Assembly (NCBI GenBank): GCA_963799815.1
Contig: CAWCYG010000001.1
Span: 124,001 to 188,000, forward strand
From: JBDTSW01 sp963799815
Lineage (GTDB): Bacteria; Actinomycetota; Thermoleophilia; Solirubrobacterales; 70-9
DNA: 64,000 nt
Direction of reading: 5' to 3'
Shown: positions 33,491 through 42,992 of the stretch, in pieces
How the letters are laid out: each line of letters opens with the position of its first letter
How positions within the stretch are numbered: position 1 is the stretch's first letter
Translations under genes and position numbers: made by a program
The notes under the pieces: model-generated
Databases searched by the model: none
What the model was told of the DNA's origin: nothing
The model's input: the letters and a program-made list of their open reading frames with translations, nothing else

Positions 33491-34965
33491 AGCCAACCGC
33501 AACCCCCACCGCAACCCGCACGCTCGACAACTACATCGGCGGCGCCTGGGCGTCCGCCTCGGAAGTCGAAACGCTCGAGGACATCGATCCCGCCACCGGC
33601 GAGGTCGCCGCGCTAATCCCGTTGTCCGGCGCGGCCGAGGTCGACGCCGCAGTCGCGGCGGCCAGCGAGGCGCAGCGCGAGTGGCGCGGTGTAGCCGTCC
33701 AGCGCCGCGCCCGCGCGGTCATGGCCCTCAGAGAGGCTCTGTGGGAGCACCGCAACGAGATCGCCGACCTCGTCACCGCCGACATGGGCAAGGCGATCGA
33801 CGACGCCCGGGGGGAGGTCCTCCGCGGGATCGAGTCGACCGAGGCGGCGACGGGGATCCCACACCTCCTGAAGGGCGAGAACCTGGAGGGCGTTGGCGGC
33901 GGCGTGGATGTCGAGCTCGTCCGCCAGCCAGTTGGCGTGGTCGCGGCGATCACGCCGTTCAACTTCCCGGCCATGATCCCGCTTTGGTTCCTGCCCTTCG
34001 CGATCGCCTGCGGCAACGGCTTCATCCTGAAGCCCTCGGAGCGCGACCCGCGTCCCTCGGAGCGGATCATGGAGCTGATCGACGGGATCGACCAGCTCCC
34101 GCGCGGCCTGGTGAATTTGGTGCACGGCGGCCGCGACGCCGTGAACGCGATCCTTGAGCACCCCGGGATCGACGCGATCTCCTTCGTGGGCCAGGCTTCC
34201 ACGGCTCGCTACGTGGCCGAGCGCTCGGCCGCAACCGGCAAGCGCTGCCAGGCCCTCGGCGGGGCGAAGAACTCGCTCGTCGTGATGCCGGACGCCGAGC
34301 TGGACACCTCGATTCCGGCGATCATGAGCTCGGCTTTCGGGGCCGCCGGCCAGCGCTGCCTGGCCGGCTCCGTTGCCGTCCTCGTGGGTGAGAGGGAGCG
34401 TCAGGACGAGGTCCGTGACGCGCTCGTGGCAGCCGCGCGAGAGCTGCATATCGGACCCGGTGACGATCCCGCGACCGACGTCTGCCCGCTCGTGGCCCCC
34501 GAGGCCAGGGAGCGCGTGGTCGGAGCCGTGGAGCGAGCTCTCTCAGAGGATGCCGAGCTCGTCCTGGACGGCCGTGACGCCGACGCCGGCCCGGGCGAGA
34601 CGATCCTGGGCCCGACCATCGTCGAAACCAGCGATCACGAGTCCGAGGTGGCACGCACCGAGCTGTTCGGTCCGCTGCTCACGCTGATCCGCGCGGGCGA
34701 TCTCGACGACGCCCTCGAGTTCGTGAACGGGTCCAACCTCGGCAACGCGGGCTCGATCTTCACCACCTCGGGAGGCGCCGCGCGTGCCTACCGCTTCGGC
34801 GTGGAGGCCGGCATGATCGGCGTCAACGTCGGGGTCGCGGCACCCGTGGCCTGGTTCCCGTTCTCGGGCTGGAAGGACTCCATCGACGGCGACCTGCACG
34901 CCAACGGCGCCGACGCGGTCGACTTCTACACCCGCAAGAAGGTCGTCACCTCCCGCTGGTCGTGA
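33487..34965 (+). CDS. mmsA: CoA-acylating methylmalonate-semialdehyde dehydrogenase
   Basis: A 492-residue member of the MmsA/IolA branch, which converts (methyl)malonate semialdehyde and CoA to propionyl- or acetyl-CoA and CO2. Branch features are ITPFNFPAMIPLWFLPFAIA, GAKNSLVVMPDAEL with Asn in place of the usual general-base Glu, and the nucleophile in GQRCLAGSVAVL. The frame opens earlier, but the ATG at 33487 overlaps the stop of the upstream gene. With that gene it could complete beta-alanine or valine-type degradation. Confidence 0.88.
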   Translation: MKPTATPTATRTLDNYIGGAWASASEVETLEDIDPATGEVAALIPLSGAAEVDAAVAAASEAQREWRGVAVQRRARAVMALREALWEHRNEIADLVTADMGKAIDDARGEVLRGIESTEAATGIPHLLKGENLEGVGGGVDVELVRQPVGVVAAITPFNFPAMIPLWFLPFAIACGNGFILKPSERDPRPSERIMELIDGIDQLPRGLVNLVHGGRDAVNAILEHPGIDAISFVGQASTARYVAERSAATGKRCQALGGAKNSLVVMPDAELDTSIPAIMSSAFGAAGQRCLAGSVAVLVGERERQDEVRDALVAAARELHIGPGDDPATDVCPLVAPEARERVVGAVERALSEDAELVLDGRDADAGPGETILGPTIVETSDHESEVARTELFGPLLTLIRAGDLDDALEFVNGSNLGNAGSIFTTSGGAARAYRFGVEAGMIGVNVGVAAPVAWFPFSGWKDSIDGDLHANGADAVDFYTRKKVVTSRWS

Positions 34966-36020
34966 GCCTCCGCGAGGTCGAGGGGCCGGCGGGCGCCCCC
35001 TGGGAGCGCCCCCTGGCCGGCAGCCTCGACCACCTGGTCGTCGAGTCCGAGCTCTTGGCCGGCAATCCACTCGACGATCCCGCCCGCCGGCCGCTTTGGG
35101 TCTACCGCCCGCCCGGCGTCGAGCTCGACCACCCTCGTGAGCTGCCATCGGTCTACGTGATCCAGGGCTTCACGGGCCAGCTCGACATGTGGACGAACAG
35201 GACGCCCTGGGAGCGCCACATGATCGAGCGACTCGACGACGCGTTCGCAACGGGCGCGTGCCCCGACGCGATCGTCGTCTTCGTCGACTGCTGGACCACC
35301 TACGGAGGCTCCCAGTTTCTCGACTCCACGGGCACGGGTCCCTACCAGTCGTACCTCTGCGACGAGGTGGTGGCATTCGTCGACGAGCGCTACCCGACCG
35401 CGGCGGAGCAAGCGCGGCGCGGGATCACAGGCAAGTCATCCGGCGGCTACGGCGCCATGATCGTGCCGATGATGCGTCCCGGCATCTTCGGCGGGCTCGT
35501 CTCGCACGCCGGCGACGCCCTGTTCGAGTGCGCGTACCTCGCCGACTTCCGAGAGGTGGCCCGGCTGCTCCGCGATGACCACGAGAGCTCCTACGACGTC
35601 TTCTTCGAGAAGCTGACGAAGGCCGACCCCATCACCTTCGAAAAACACGGCGGCCCGCTCGAGGTCTACGGCTACGCCGCCTCCTACTCGCCGGATCCCG
35701 ATCGGCCCGGCAAGGCCGTCCTGCCCTTCGAGATCGCTACGGGGCGCACGATCGAGGATGTCTGGCAGCGCTGGCTCGATCTCGACCCCGTGCGCATGGT
35801 CCCTCGGTCAGCCGACGCCCTGCGCTCCATGCGGCACATCCATCTTGATGCGGGCAAGGGCGACGAGTACTTCCTCGACCTCGGAGCGCAGGCGGTCTCC
35901 AACGAGCTCGAGAAGCTCGGCGTCGACCACACGGTCGAGCTCTTCGACGGCAAGCACGGCGGCCTCACCCACCGCTACGCGCCCGCCATCTGTGATCTGG
36001 TGCGGGCGCTCGCAGCCTGA
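34962..36020 (+). CDS. Alpha/beta-hydrolase esterase (esterase D-like)
   Basis: A 352-residue putative esterase. The nucleophile elbow is GKSSGGYGA (about residues 150-158); the N-terminal part has VYVIQGFTGQLDMW and VVFVDCWTTYGG, and a C-terminal HGG (about 324-326) may hold the catalytic His. No signal peptide. The GTG overlaps the MmsA stop (GTGA). Substrate unknown; relatives include S-formylglutathione hydrolase and enterochelin-esterase-like enzymes. Confidence 0.8.
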   Translation: MSLREVEGPAGAPWERPLAGSLDHLVVESELLAGNPLDDPARRPLWVYRPPGVELDHPRELPSVYVIQGFTGQLDMWTNRTPWERHMIERLDDAFATGACPDAIVVFVDCWTTYGGSQFLDSTGTGPYQSYLCDEVVAFVDERYPTAAEQARRGITGKSSGGYGAMIVPMMRPGIFGGLVSHAGDALFECAYLADFREVARLLRDDHESSYDVFFEKLTKADPITFEKHGGPLEVYGYAASYSPDPDRPGKAVLPFEIATGRTIEDVWQRWLDLDPVRMVPRSADALRSMRHIHLDAGKGDEYFLDLGAQAVSNELEKLGVDHTVELFDGKHGGLTHRYAPAICDLVRALAA

Positions 36021-36039
36021 GCTCAACAAAGCCCGCTTG

Positions 36040-36076
36040 TGGCGCATCGGTCCCGAAATGCGGGACCGGCGCGCCA
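36040..36076 (+). repeat. Dispersed 37-bp hairpin repeat, copy 3
   Basis: Outer arms TGGCGC/GCGCCA and inner arms GGTCCCG/CGGGACC. It matches the reverse complement of 6931-6967 at 35 of 37 positions. It sits between two convergent genes (esterase and dinB), where a bidirectional terminator is expected. Confidence 0.8.
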
Positions 36077-36086
36077 ACGCACGTGC

Positions 36087-37166
36087 CTACGCAGCGTCCA
36101 CGTGAAGCGCCGTCTGGTCCGCTGCTTCGGCGGAGGGCTCGTCCCCATCCGCGAACCCGGCCAACCGCACGCCAAGCAGCCGCACGGGGCGATCCGGTCG
36201 GTTCTCGCGGATGAGCGCCACAGCCACCTCGGCGATCGTGGCCGCCTCACCCGTGGCGTCCGGCAGCGTCCGCGCCCGGGTGATCGTCGAGAAGTCGTCG
36301 AGGCGCACCTTGATCCCAACCGTGCGCCCGACGGTCCCCCGCTTCGCGAGTCCCTCGGCAAGTCGCGCGGCCTGCTCGCGCAGGATTCGCTCCATCTCGG
36401 CCACGTCGCTCAGGTCGCGATCGAAGGTGGACTCGACCGATCGCGACTTGGCCACTCGATCCGTAGTGATCGGGGACTGGTGGCGGAAATGCGCGAGGTC
36501 GTGAAGGTGCTTTCCGTGGTTCTCCCCGAAGCGCTCGATCAAGCCTCCGAGCGTGCAGCGCTGCAGCACACCGATGGTCCGCACCCCGTAACCCTCGAGC
36601 CGCTTCGCTGTCTTGGGCCCGATCCCGGGGAGCAGGCGGGGGCTCTCTTCCGCGAAGCGCTCAGCCGCCTGCTGACGCGTGAGCACGACGAAGCCGCGGG
36701 GCTTCTCGGCGTCGGAAGCGACTTTGGCGACCAGCTTGTTGGGCCCGATGCCGACCGACGCATCGAGCCCGACCCGCTCGCGGATCTCGCGCACGAGACC
36801 GCTCATCGTCTCCACTGGGAACGAGAGCCCGGAGAGGTCGAGGTAGACCTCGTCCAGCGAGACCCACTCCCCGGGCTGGCCGAGCTCGTCCACGACCGCC
36901 CTGACCTCGGCTGACTTGGCTCGGTAGTAGGTGAAGTCCGGCTCCACGAAGATCGCGTCTGGGCACCTGCGGCGGGCGATCGAGGCCGGCATCGCCGATC
37001 CAACCCCGAACGGCCGGGCCTCATACGACGCCGTTGTCACGACCGCGCGCGGACCCGAGCCCGACACGACGACCGGCTTACCTCGCAGCTCCGGTCGCCG
37101 CAGCAGTTCCACGGCGACGTAGAAGGCGTCCATGTCCACGTGAGCGATGCGGGGACTGGCCTCCAT
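36087..37166 (-). CDS. dinB: DNA polymerase IV (Y-family translesion polymerase)
   Basis: A 359-residue Y-family polymerase that copies past damaged bases. Catalytic motifs are HVDMDAFYVAVE near the N-terminus and VSLDEVYLDLSGL (about 100-112); a helix-hairpin-helix LLPGIGPKTAKRLEGYG follows and the C-terminus is the little-finger domain. The frame opens at 37199, but the ATG at 37166 lies seven bases after a TACGAT -10 and matches the normal N-terminus, so a leaderless start is likely. No LexA box was recognised in front. Confidence 0.92.
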   Translation of the reverse strand: MEASPRIAHVDMDAFYVAVELLRRPELRGKPVVVSGSGPRAVVTTASYEARPFGVGSAMPASIARRRCPDAIFVEPDFTYYRAKSAEVRAVVDELGQPGEWVSLDEVYLDLSGLSFPVETMSGLVREIRERVGLDASVGIGPNKLVAKVASDAEKPRGFVVLTRQQAAERFAEESPRLLPGIGPKTAKRLEGYGVRTIGVLQRCTLGGLIERFGENHGKHLHDLAHFRHQSPITTDRVAKSRSVESTFDRDLSDVAEMERILREQAARLAEGLAKRGTVGRTVGIKVRLDDFSTITRARTLPDATGEAATIAEVAVALIRENRPDRPVRLLGVRLAGFADGDEPSAEAADQTALHVDAA

Positions 37167-37173
37167 GCCCTCG

Positions 37174-37179
37174 ATCGTA
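37174..37179 (-). promoter_or_regulatory. -10 element of the dinB leaderless promoter
   Basis: TACGAT on the minus strand, seven bases before the ATG at 37166. Same layout as at 7186, 53870, 56068 and 58556. Confidence 0.55.
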
Positions 37180-37280
37180 CGAATCATCGCGGCGCTCACC
37201 CAAGTGTCACGGGCCCGGGAAGGGGTAGACGAGCGTCCGGGGGTTCGGCACGGCTGGCGAGACAGAGGAGCGACGTACTG

Positions 37281-38462
37281 ATGAAGGCGGTTACCTGGCA
37301 GGGGAAACGCAAGGTCGAGGTCACGGAAGTCCCCGATCCCAAGGTCGAGAAGCCGACCGACGCGGTCATCCGCGTCACCTCGAGCGGCATCTGCGGCTCT
37401 GACCTACACCTCTACGAGGTCCTCGGCGCTTTCATCGACCCGGGCGACGTGCTCGGCCACGAGCCAATGGGAATCGTCGAGGAGGTCGGCGACGAGGTCA
37501 CCGACATCGAGGCTGGCGATCGCGTGGTGATCCCCTTCAACATCTCTTGCGGCTCCTGCTTCATGTGCGACCTAGAGCTATTCGCTCAGTGCGATACGAC
37601 CCAGAATCGCGAGCAGGACAAGGGCGCATCGCTGTTCGGGTACACGAAGCTCTACGGCCAGGTGCCCGGGGGGCAGGCCGAGTACCTGCGCGTGCCGCAA
37701 GCGCATTTCGGCCCGATCAAGGTCCCGGAGGGTCCGCCGGACGACCGCTTCGTCTACCTCTCCGATGTCCTGCCGACGGCGTGGCAGGCTGTCGAGTACG
37801 CGGACCCGTCCGAGGGTGGCTCGGTGGCCATCTACGGGTTGGGACCCATCGGGCAGATGGCCGCCAGGATCGCTCTGCACCGCGGGCACCGCGTGATTGG
37901 GGTCGACCTGGTCGACGAGCGCCTCGCGATGGCGCGGGAGCGCGGCGTCGAGGTGGTGGACCTGCGCGAGGCCGACTCGGCGCCCGAGGCGATTCGCGAG
38001 ATGACCGAGGGACGCGGGCCCGACTCCGTGATCGAGGCCGTCGGGATGGAGGCACACGGAGCGCCATTCGGCAAGGCCGCGCAGGCTGCGGCAAGCGTGC
38101 TTCCCGACGCGGTCGCCAAGCCGATGATCGAGAAGGCGGGAATCGATCGAATGGTGGCTCTCAACGACTGCATCGCCACCGTGCGACGCGGGGGAACCCT
38201 CTCGATCTCCGGTGTCTACGGCGGCATGCTCGACCCGATGCCGATGATGACCATGTTCGACAAGGGCATCCAGATCCGCATGGGCCAAGCGCACGTCAAG
38301 CGGTGGATTCCCGAGATCCTGCCGCTGGTCACCGACGACGACGATCCGCTCGGCACGGAGGACTTCGCCACCCACAAGCTGGGTCTCGACGAGGCGCCGC
38401 ACGCCTACGAGATCTTTCAGAAGAAGGAAGACGGGGCCTTCAAGATTTTGCTGCAGCCATGA
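37281..38462 (+). CDS. Zinc-dependent alcohol dehydrogenase (FdhA-like)
   Basis: A 393-residue medium-chain dehydrogenase. Catalytic zinc ligands are in GICGSDLHLYE and GHEPMGIVEEVG, the structural zinc region is SCGSCFMCDLELFAQCD, and the NAD fold is AIYGLGPIGQMAARIAL (about 186-202). Length and the long insert before the C-terminus resemble the formaldehyde-dehydrogenase-like group. The ATG has an AGAGGAG site. It overlaps the next SDR gene by 4 bp. Confidence 0.9.
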   Translation: MKAVTWQGKRKVEVTEVPDPKVEKPTDAVIRVTSSGICGSDLHLYEVLGAFIDPGDVLGHEPMGIVEEVGDEVTDIEAGDRVVIPFNISCGSCFMCDLELFAQCDTTQNREQDKGASLFGYTKLYGQVPGGQAEYLRVPQAHFGPIKVPEGPPDDRFVYLSDVLPTAWQAVEYADPSEGGSVAIYGLGPIGQMAARIALHRGHRVIGVDLVDERLAMARERGVEVVDLREADSAPEAIREMTEGRGPDSVIEAVGMEAHGAPFGKAAQAAASVLPDAVAKPMIEKAGIDRMVALNDCIATVRRGGTLSISGVYGGMLDPMPMMTMFDKGIQIRMGQAHVKRWIPEILPLVTDDDDPLGTEDFATHKLGLDEAPHAYEIFQKKEDGAFKILLQP

Positions 38463-39331
38463 GCGCCTCGGCGAACGCCGTGCTCGTGACGGGTACCTCG
38501 TCAGGCATCGGTCGGGCGACGGCGCTGCGGCTGAGCCGGCGAGGGCTGCGCGTCTACGCCGGCGTGCGTGAGGAGGCCGACGCTTCAGCGCTTCGCGACG
38601 ACGCGGCCGGTAAGGGCGTCCCGATCGAGGCCGTCCATCTGGACGTGACCGAGCCGAGCGCGATCGCGGCGGCGAGCGCGCACATGGCGGATACGATCGG
38701 CGGCGGTCGCCTGCTCGGCCTCGTAAACAACGCCGGCGAGGGCTTTCCGGGGCCACTCGAATACCTCCCGATCGAGGACTTCCGTCGCCAGCTCGAGGTC
38801 AACGTCGTCGGCCAGCTGGCCGTCGCGCAGGCATTTCTGCCGCGCTTGCGGCGGGATGGCGGGAGGCTGCTCTTCGTCGGCTCGCTCGGCGGCAAGGCGG
38901 CGTTCCCCTACGCCGGCGCCTACCACGCCTCGAAGTTCGCAATCGAGGCAGCTGGTGAATCGATGCGCAAGGAGCTCGAGCCCACGGGCGTCGAGGTGAT
39001 CGTGATCGAGCCGGCGGTGGCCGAGAGTGAGATCTGGCAGAAGGCCGCGCGTCGCACCTCCGAGCTGCTGGCGGAGCTGCCAGCGGAGGCACCGCCTCAC
39101 TACCGCGAAGAGCTCGAGCGCTTCGAGCGGCGAATGGGTGACGCCGACGCCTCGGGCATGCCCGCCGACGACGTCGCCGAAACGATCGAGACGGCCCTGT
39201 TCGAGGAGAACCCCTCGGCGCGCTATCCGGTCGGCTGGCAGGCAAAGGCCCTAACTCGGATCCGCGAGCTGATCCCCGATCCCGTCTTCGACCGGCTCGC
39301 CACCCGACCGTTTCGCGGCCGACGCGGCTAG
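38459..39331 (+). CDS. Short-chain dehydrogenase/reductase
   Basis: SDR of 290 residues with the cofactor motif VTGTSSGIGRATAL (about 10-23), LVNNAGEG, the catalytic Ser of FVGSLGGKAAF and YHASK (Tyr and Lys). The ATG overlaps the upstream alcohol dehydrogenase stop, so the two oxidoreductases are co-translated. The stop overlaps the convergent FAD oxidase gene by 4 bp. Substrate unknown. Confidence 0.9.
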   Translation: MSASANAVLVTGTSSGIGRATALRLSRRGLRVYAGVREEADASALRDDAAGKGVPIEAVHLDVTEPSAIAAASAHMADTIGGGRLLGLVNNAGEGFPGPLEYLPIEDFRRQLEVNVVGQLAVAQAFLPRLRRDGGRLLFVGSLGGKAAFPYAGAYHASKFAIEAAGESMRKELEPTGVEVIVIEPAVAESEIWQKAARRTSELLAELPAEAPPHYREELERFERRMGDADASGMPADDVAETIETALFEENPSARYPVGWQAKALTRIRELIPDPVFDRLATRPFRGRRG

Positions 39332-40722
39332 CGCCCCACGTGGATCCCGATGCGCTCGGGGAAGCCCGCGACGAGGGTCGTGAGCGGATCCGGCTGGAGG
39401 CCGGCCTCCTGAACCGTCTCCAGGCGCAGGAGCGCTGAACGGATGATCGTTCCGCCCACGTAGCGGAAAGGCTCGGGCGGAACGTGGACGGGTGGCGGAT
39501 CGACGATCGGCAGGGCGGTGTGGTCGTCTCTCTGATCCAGCGCGAGAGCGGCGAGCGTGCGCCCGACCATGTGCGAGGGGCCGACCCCATTTCCGGTGTA
39601 CCCAAAGGCCGCAAAGGCGCGTTCGCAGGGCATGCTGGCGATCACCGGCAGGTGGCTCGGCGAGACGTCGATCGGCCCGCCCCACGCGTGTTCGATCCGC
39701 CGCCCCTCCAGCTGTGGGAAGAACCGCCTCATGTGGGAGGAGACCTCCTCCACGACGCCCGCGTCGAGATCGACCCTTGGCCCGAGACGGGCTCCCGGCA
39801 CAACCTTGCCCCCGCCCCAGCCGAACGCGATCCGGCCGTCCGGCGTGGTGCGCATGTAGTGGATCATCGCTCTGGAATCGGTGATGCATTCGCCTCCGGT
39901 CCAACCGATCTCCTCGAGGACATCCGGCACTGGCTCGGTGATCAGCATGTGCGAGGAGGTCACGGTGAGCCGCCGCCGCAGCGGGCGCAGGCTCCCCAAC
40001 TGCGCGCCCGCGGCCAGCACGGCCGAGCGCGCGTGGACGCGGCCTCCAGAAGTTTCGACCTCGACGCCGCCGTTCGCTGAGGTGACCTGGCGTGCGGGCG
40101 TGCGCTCGTAGACGCGAACCCCCGCCTCCTTCAGTCGCGCGCGCAGCCCGTGCGCGAGCCGCGCCGGCTGCACGGTCGCAGCGCCCGGATAGAAGGCGCC
40201 GCCCCGAAAGACCGGGGAGGCGCAGCGGGCTACGACCTCGGAGCTCGAGAGCGCCTGACACGCATCCTCGGCCCCGAGCTCCGCGACGGCTTCGAGCACC
40301 CCACCTGTGGTCTGGTCGTGAAGCTCGGTGGTTGAGAGCTGCAGGTAGCCGCCCTGGCGAAACCAAGCATCGATGCCCTCCTCCTCACACCAGCGGCCGA
40401 CGCCGTTGACAGCATCGCTCGAAGCTCGCGCCAAGGCCAGGGCGGGGCCGTCACCGAAACGACGGCGCAAGGTCGGCAGGGAAAACCACATCTCGTTGGC
40501 GAAGCCGGCGTTGCGCCCGCTCGGCCCGCACCCGCACACCCCCGCCTCCAGGAGGACGACGTCGGCCTCCGGCTGGAGGTGCTTCGCAAACCAGGCCGAC
40601 CACAGGCCGGTGTAGCCGCCGCCGACCACCAGGACGTCGGCTGATACGTCCTCCTGGAGGGCCGGGAGCGGCTCCACCGAGCCCGCCTCGGCCTGCCACC
40701 ATCCTTGCGCGTCGTGCTGCAT
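39328..40722 (-). CDS. FAD-dependent amine/amino-acid oxidase of the DAO family
   Basis: A 464-residue flavoprotein with an N-terminal FAD fold (VSADVLVVGGGYTGLWSAWF, Glu at the strand end in VVLLEAGVCG) and the DAO-family segment GCGPSGRNAGF. The C-terminal segment FAAFGYTGNGVGPSHMVGRT contacts the isoalloxazine. It resembles gamma-glutamylputrescine oxidases (PuuB) and sarcosine/glycine oxidase-like proteins. With the polyamine genes elsewhere in the window, an amine substrate is plausible but not shown. Confidence 0.85.
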   Translation of the reverse strand: MQHDAQGWWQAEAGSVEPLPALQEDVSADVLVVGGGYTGLWSAWFAKHLQPEADVVLLEAGVCGCGPSGRNAGFANEMWFSLPTLRRRFGDGPALALARASSDAVNGVGRWCEEEGIDAWFRQGGYLQLSTTELHDQTTGGVLEAVAELGAEDACQALSSSEVVARCASPVFRGGAFYPGAATVQPARLAHGLRARLKEAGVRVYERTPARQVTSANGGVEVETSGGRVHARSAVLAAGAQLGSLRPLRRRLTVTSSHMLITEPVPDVLEEIGWTGGECITDSRAMIHYMRTTPDGRIAFGWGGGKVVPGARLGPRVDLDAGVVEEVSSHMRRFFPQLEGRRIEHAWGGPIDVSPSHLPVIASMPCERAFAAFGYTGNGVGPSHMVGRTLAALALDQRDDHTALPIVDPPPVHVPPEPFRYVGGTIIRSALLRLETVQEAGLQPDPLTTLVAGFPERIGIHVGR

Positions 40723-40808
40723 GGCTGCGAGGAGTGTGGCGAAGGCACGGACTCCGGGCCGGACAACGTTCGCGCTCGGGGCGCGCCGGTCCGGCCGCGG
40801 GGATGAGC

Positions 40809-42971
40809 CTACGGCGTCGCTGCCTCCGTGGCGCGCTCCGCGCTGCGCTCGATCAGCTCGCGCTGGACGCTGCGGGGCTCGTCACCCGGGGTCCGCCTAG
40901 TCCAGCCGCCATCCTCGTGAAGCACCCACGCGTTCGTGTCGTCGGCGAGCGAGCGGTCGAGAATGTCGACCAGCTCGGCACGCACACGGGAATCCTCGAT
41001 CGGTGCGAGCAGCTCCACGCGGTTGTAGAGGTTACGAGGCATGAGGTCGGCGGAGCCGATGTAGATCCGCTCGGTCTCGCCGGGACGCTCGAACGAGAAG
41101 ATGCGCGGGTGCTCGAGGAACCGGCCGACGACTGAGACGACCTCGATGTTCTCCGATACCCCCTCGACGCCAGGACGTAGGGCGCAGATGCCCCGCACGT
41201 TCAGCTCAACCCGCACACCTGCTTGCGAGGCGCGGTAGAGGGCACGGATCGATTTCGCGTCGAGCAGCGAGTTCATCTTCAGGCGGATACGAGCGGGGCG
41301 CTCCTCAGAATGCGCGGCGACCGTGCGCTCGATCTCCTCGAGCATCGCCTCCTGCAGGTTGAAGGGAGCGACCTTCACCTTCCGATATCCCTGGGGCCGG
41401 GCGTAGCCGGTCAGGTAGTTGAACATCTCGGCGATGTCGGAGCCGATGTCCGGGTCCGCGGTGAAAAGGCCGACGTCGGTGTAGATGCGCGCGGTCTTGG
41501 GGTTGTAGTTGCCGGTGCCCACGTGCACGTAATGACGCACGCCGTCCCCTTCGCGGCGAACGACGAGAACACACTTGCAGTGGGTCTTGAGCGCCGGGAT
41601 CCCGTAGACCACGTGGACTCCCGCGGTCTCCAGCTTCTTGGCCCAGGCGATGTTCGCGTTCTCGTCGAACCGTGCCTTCAGCTCCACCATGCAGACCGCC
41701 TGCTTGCCGTGTTCGGCCGCCTCGATCAGCCCCGGGACGAGCGGGGAGTCGGCGCTCGTGCGGTACACGGTCTGTTTGATCGCCAGGACCTGCGGGTCTG
41801 CAACCGCCTGCTTTACGAAGCGCTCGACCGAGGTGGTGAACGAGTCGTAGGGGTGATGCACGAGGATGTCTCCCTCACGCATCGCCGCGAAGACATCCGC
41901 CTCCTCGCCGTCTTCTCCCGTCAGCCGCGGTTGGGTCACGGGTGAATGCGGGGGGTCGCGCAGCTCGGCGAAACCCTTGAGCCCATGCAGCTCCCAGAGG
42001 TCGGAGAGGTCGAGCGGACCGTCGAACTCGTCGACCTCGTCATCGCGGATGCCGAGCGCAGCCACGAGCGGCTCGCGCAGGCGGCGGTCCATCCCCCTCT
42101 GCACCTCGAGTCGCACCACCTCACCGAACCGGCGGCGGCGCAGCTCCTCCTCGACGGCCAGCATGAGGTCGTCGGCCTCGTCGGAGACGTCGTAGTCCGT
42201 ATCGCGGGTGACCCGGAAGAAGGAGTGGCCGAGGACCTCCATGCCGGGGAACAGCACCTCCAGGTTGCAGGCGATCAGGTCCTCCAACGCCACCATCACC
42301 TGTTCCTCCTCGCCCATGCGCAGGAAGCGGCCGAGAAGCTCCTTCGGGACCTTGACGCGGGCGAGCACCTCGGTGTCCTGATCCGGATCGCGAAGGATGA
42401 CGCCCAGGGAGAGCGAGAGGTTCGAGATGTACGGAAACGGCCTACCGAGGCCGATCACAAGCGGGGTGAGGGCGGGAAAGACCTGCGCGCGGAACAGCCG
42501 ACCCAACCTCTCGGTGTCCTCTGAGTCGCGGTCGGAGGGGTCGACCAGACGAATGCCGTGCTCGGAGAGCGATGGCAGCAGCTCACGGTTGAGGCAGCGC
42601 TCGACCCGCGCGCGTTGCGCGACCACTGCCTCGCGGATCTTCGCGAGCTGCTCGGAGGCACTGAGCCCGTCGGGGCCGCGCGCCTGAACTCCGGCCTCCA
42701 CCTGTTCTTGCAGCCCGGCGACGCGCACCATGTAGAACTCATCGAGGTTCGACTCCCAGATCGCGCAGAACTTGATGCGCTCGAGCAGAGGCGTCGACGA
42801 ATCCTCCGCGAGCTGGAGAACCCGGTCGTTGAAGTCGAGCCAGGAGAGCTCCCGATTGAAGTAAAGGGACGGATCTTCGAGGTCCGCCGAGGCAGGCACG
42901 GATACCGCCTCGGCGGCGGGGGCGTCGACCTCGACGCGGCTCAGCATCGCCTCTGCTTCAGTCGGTTCCAA
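40809..42971 (-). CDS. ppk1: Polyphosphate kinase 1
   Basis: A 720-residue enzyme that reversibly makes polyphosphate from ATP. Domains run in the usual order: N-terminal helical domain (LYFNRELSWLDFNDRVLQLA, about 36-55), head domain, and two PLD-like catalytic domains with the phospho-His segment HVGTGNYNPKTARIYTD (about 484) and RIRLKMNSLLDAKSIRAL. The start is TTG 42971, with ATG 42947 as an alternative. A PHO box lies at 43019-43035. It opens the phosphate/polyphosphate block. Confidence 0.95.
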   Translation of the reverse strand: MEPTEAEAMLSRVEVDAPAAEAVSVPASADLEDPSLYFNRELSWLDFNDRVLQLAEDSSTPLLERIKFCAIWESNLDEFYMVRVAGLQEQVEAGVQARGPDGLSASEQLAKIREAVVAQRARVERCLNRELLPSLSEHGIRLVDPSDRDSEDTERLGRLFRAQVFPALTPLVIGLGRPFPYISNLSLSLGVILRDPDQDTEVLARVKVPKELLGRFLRMGEEEQVMVALEDLIACNLEVLFPGMEVLGHSFFRVTRDTDYDVSDEADDLMLAVEEELRRRRFGEVVRLEVQRGMDRRLREPLVAALGIRDDEVDEFDGPLDLSDLWELHGLKGFAELRDPPHSPVTQPRLTGEDGEEADVFAAMREGDILVHHPYDSFTTSVERFVKQAVADPQVLAIKQTVYRTSADSPLVPGLIEAAEHGKQAVCMVELKARFDENANIAWAKKLETAGVHVVYGIPALKTHCKCVLVVRREGDGVRHYVHVGTGNYNPKTARIYTDVGLFTADPDIGSDIAEMFNYLTGYARPQGYRKVKVAPFNLQEAMLEEIERTVAAHSEERPARIRLKMNSLLDAKSIRALYRASQAGVRVELNVRGICALRPGVEGVSENIEVVSVVGRFLEHPRIFSFERPGETERIYIGSADLMPRNLYNRVELLAPIEDSRVRAELVDILDRSLADDTNAWVLHEDGGWTRRTPGDEPRSVQRELIERSAERATEAATP

Positions 42972-42992
42972 ATGCGTCCTGCTCCGGAGGGG

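Noticed and set aside
36967..37280. LexA/SOS box in front of dinB
   Set aside because: No GAAC-type or CTGT-type palindrome seen; only the leaderless -10 is supported.
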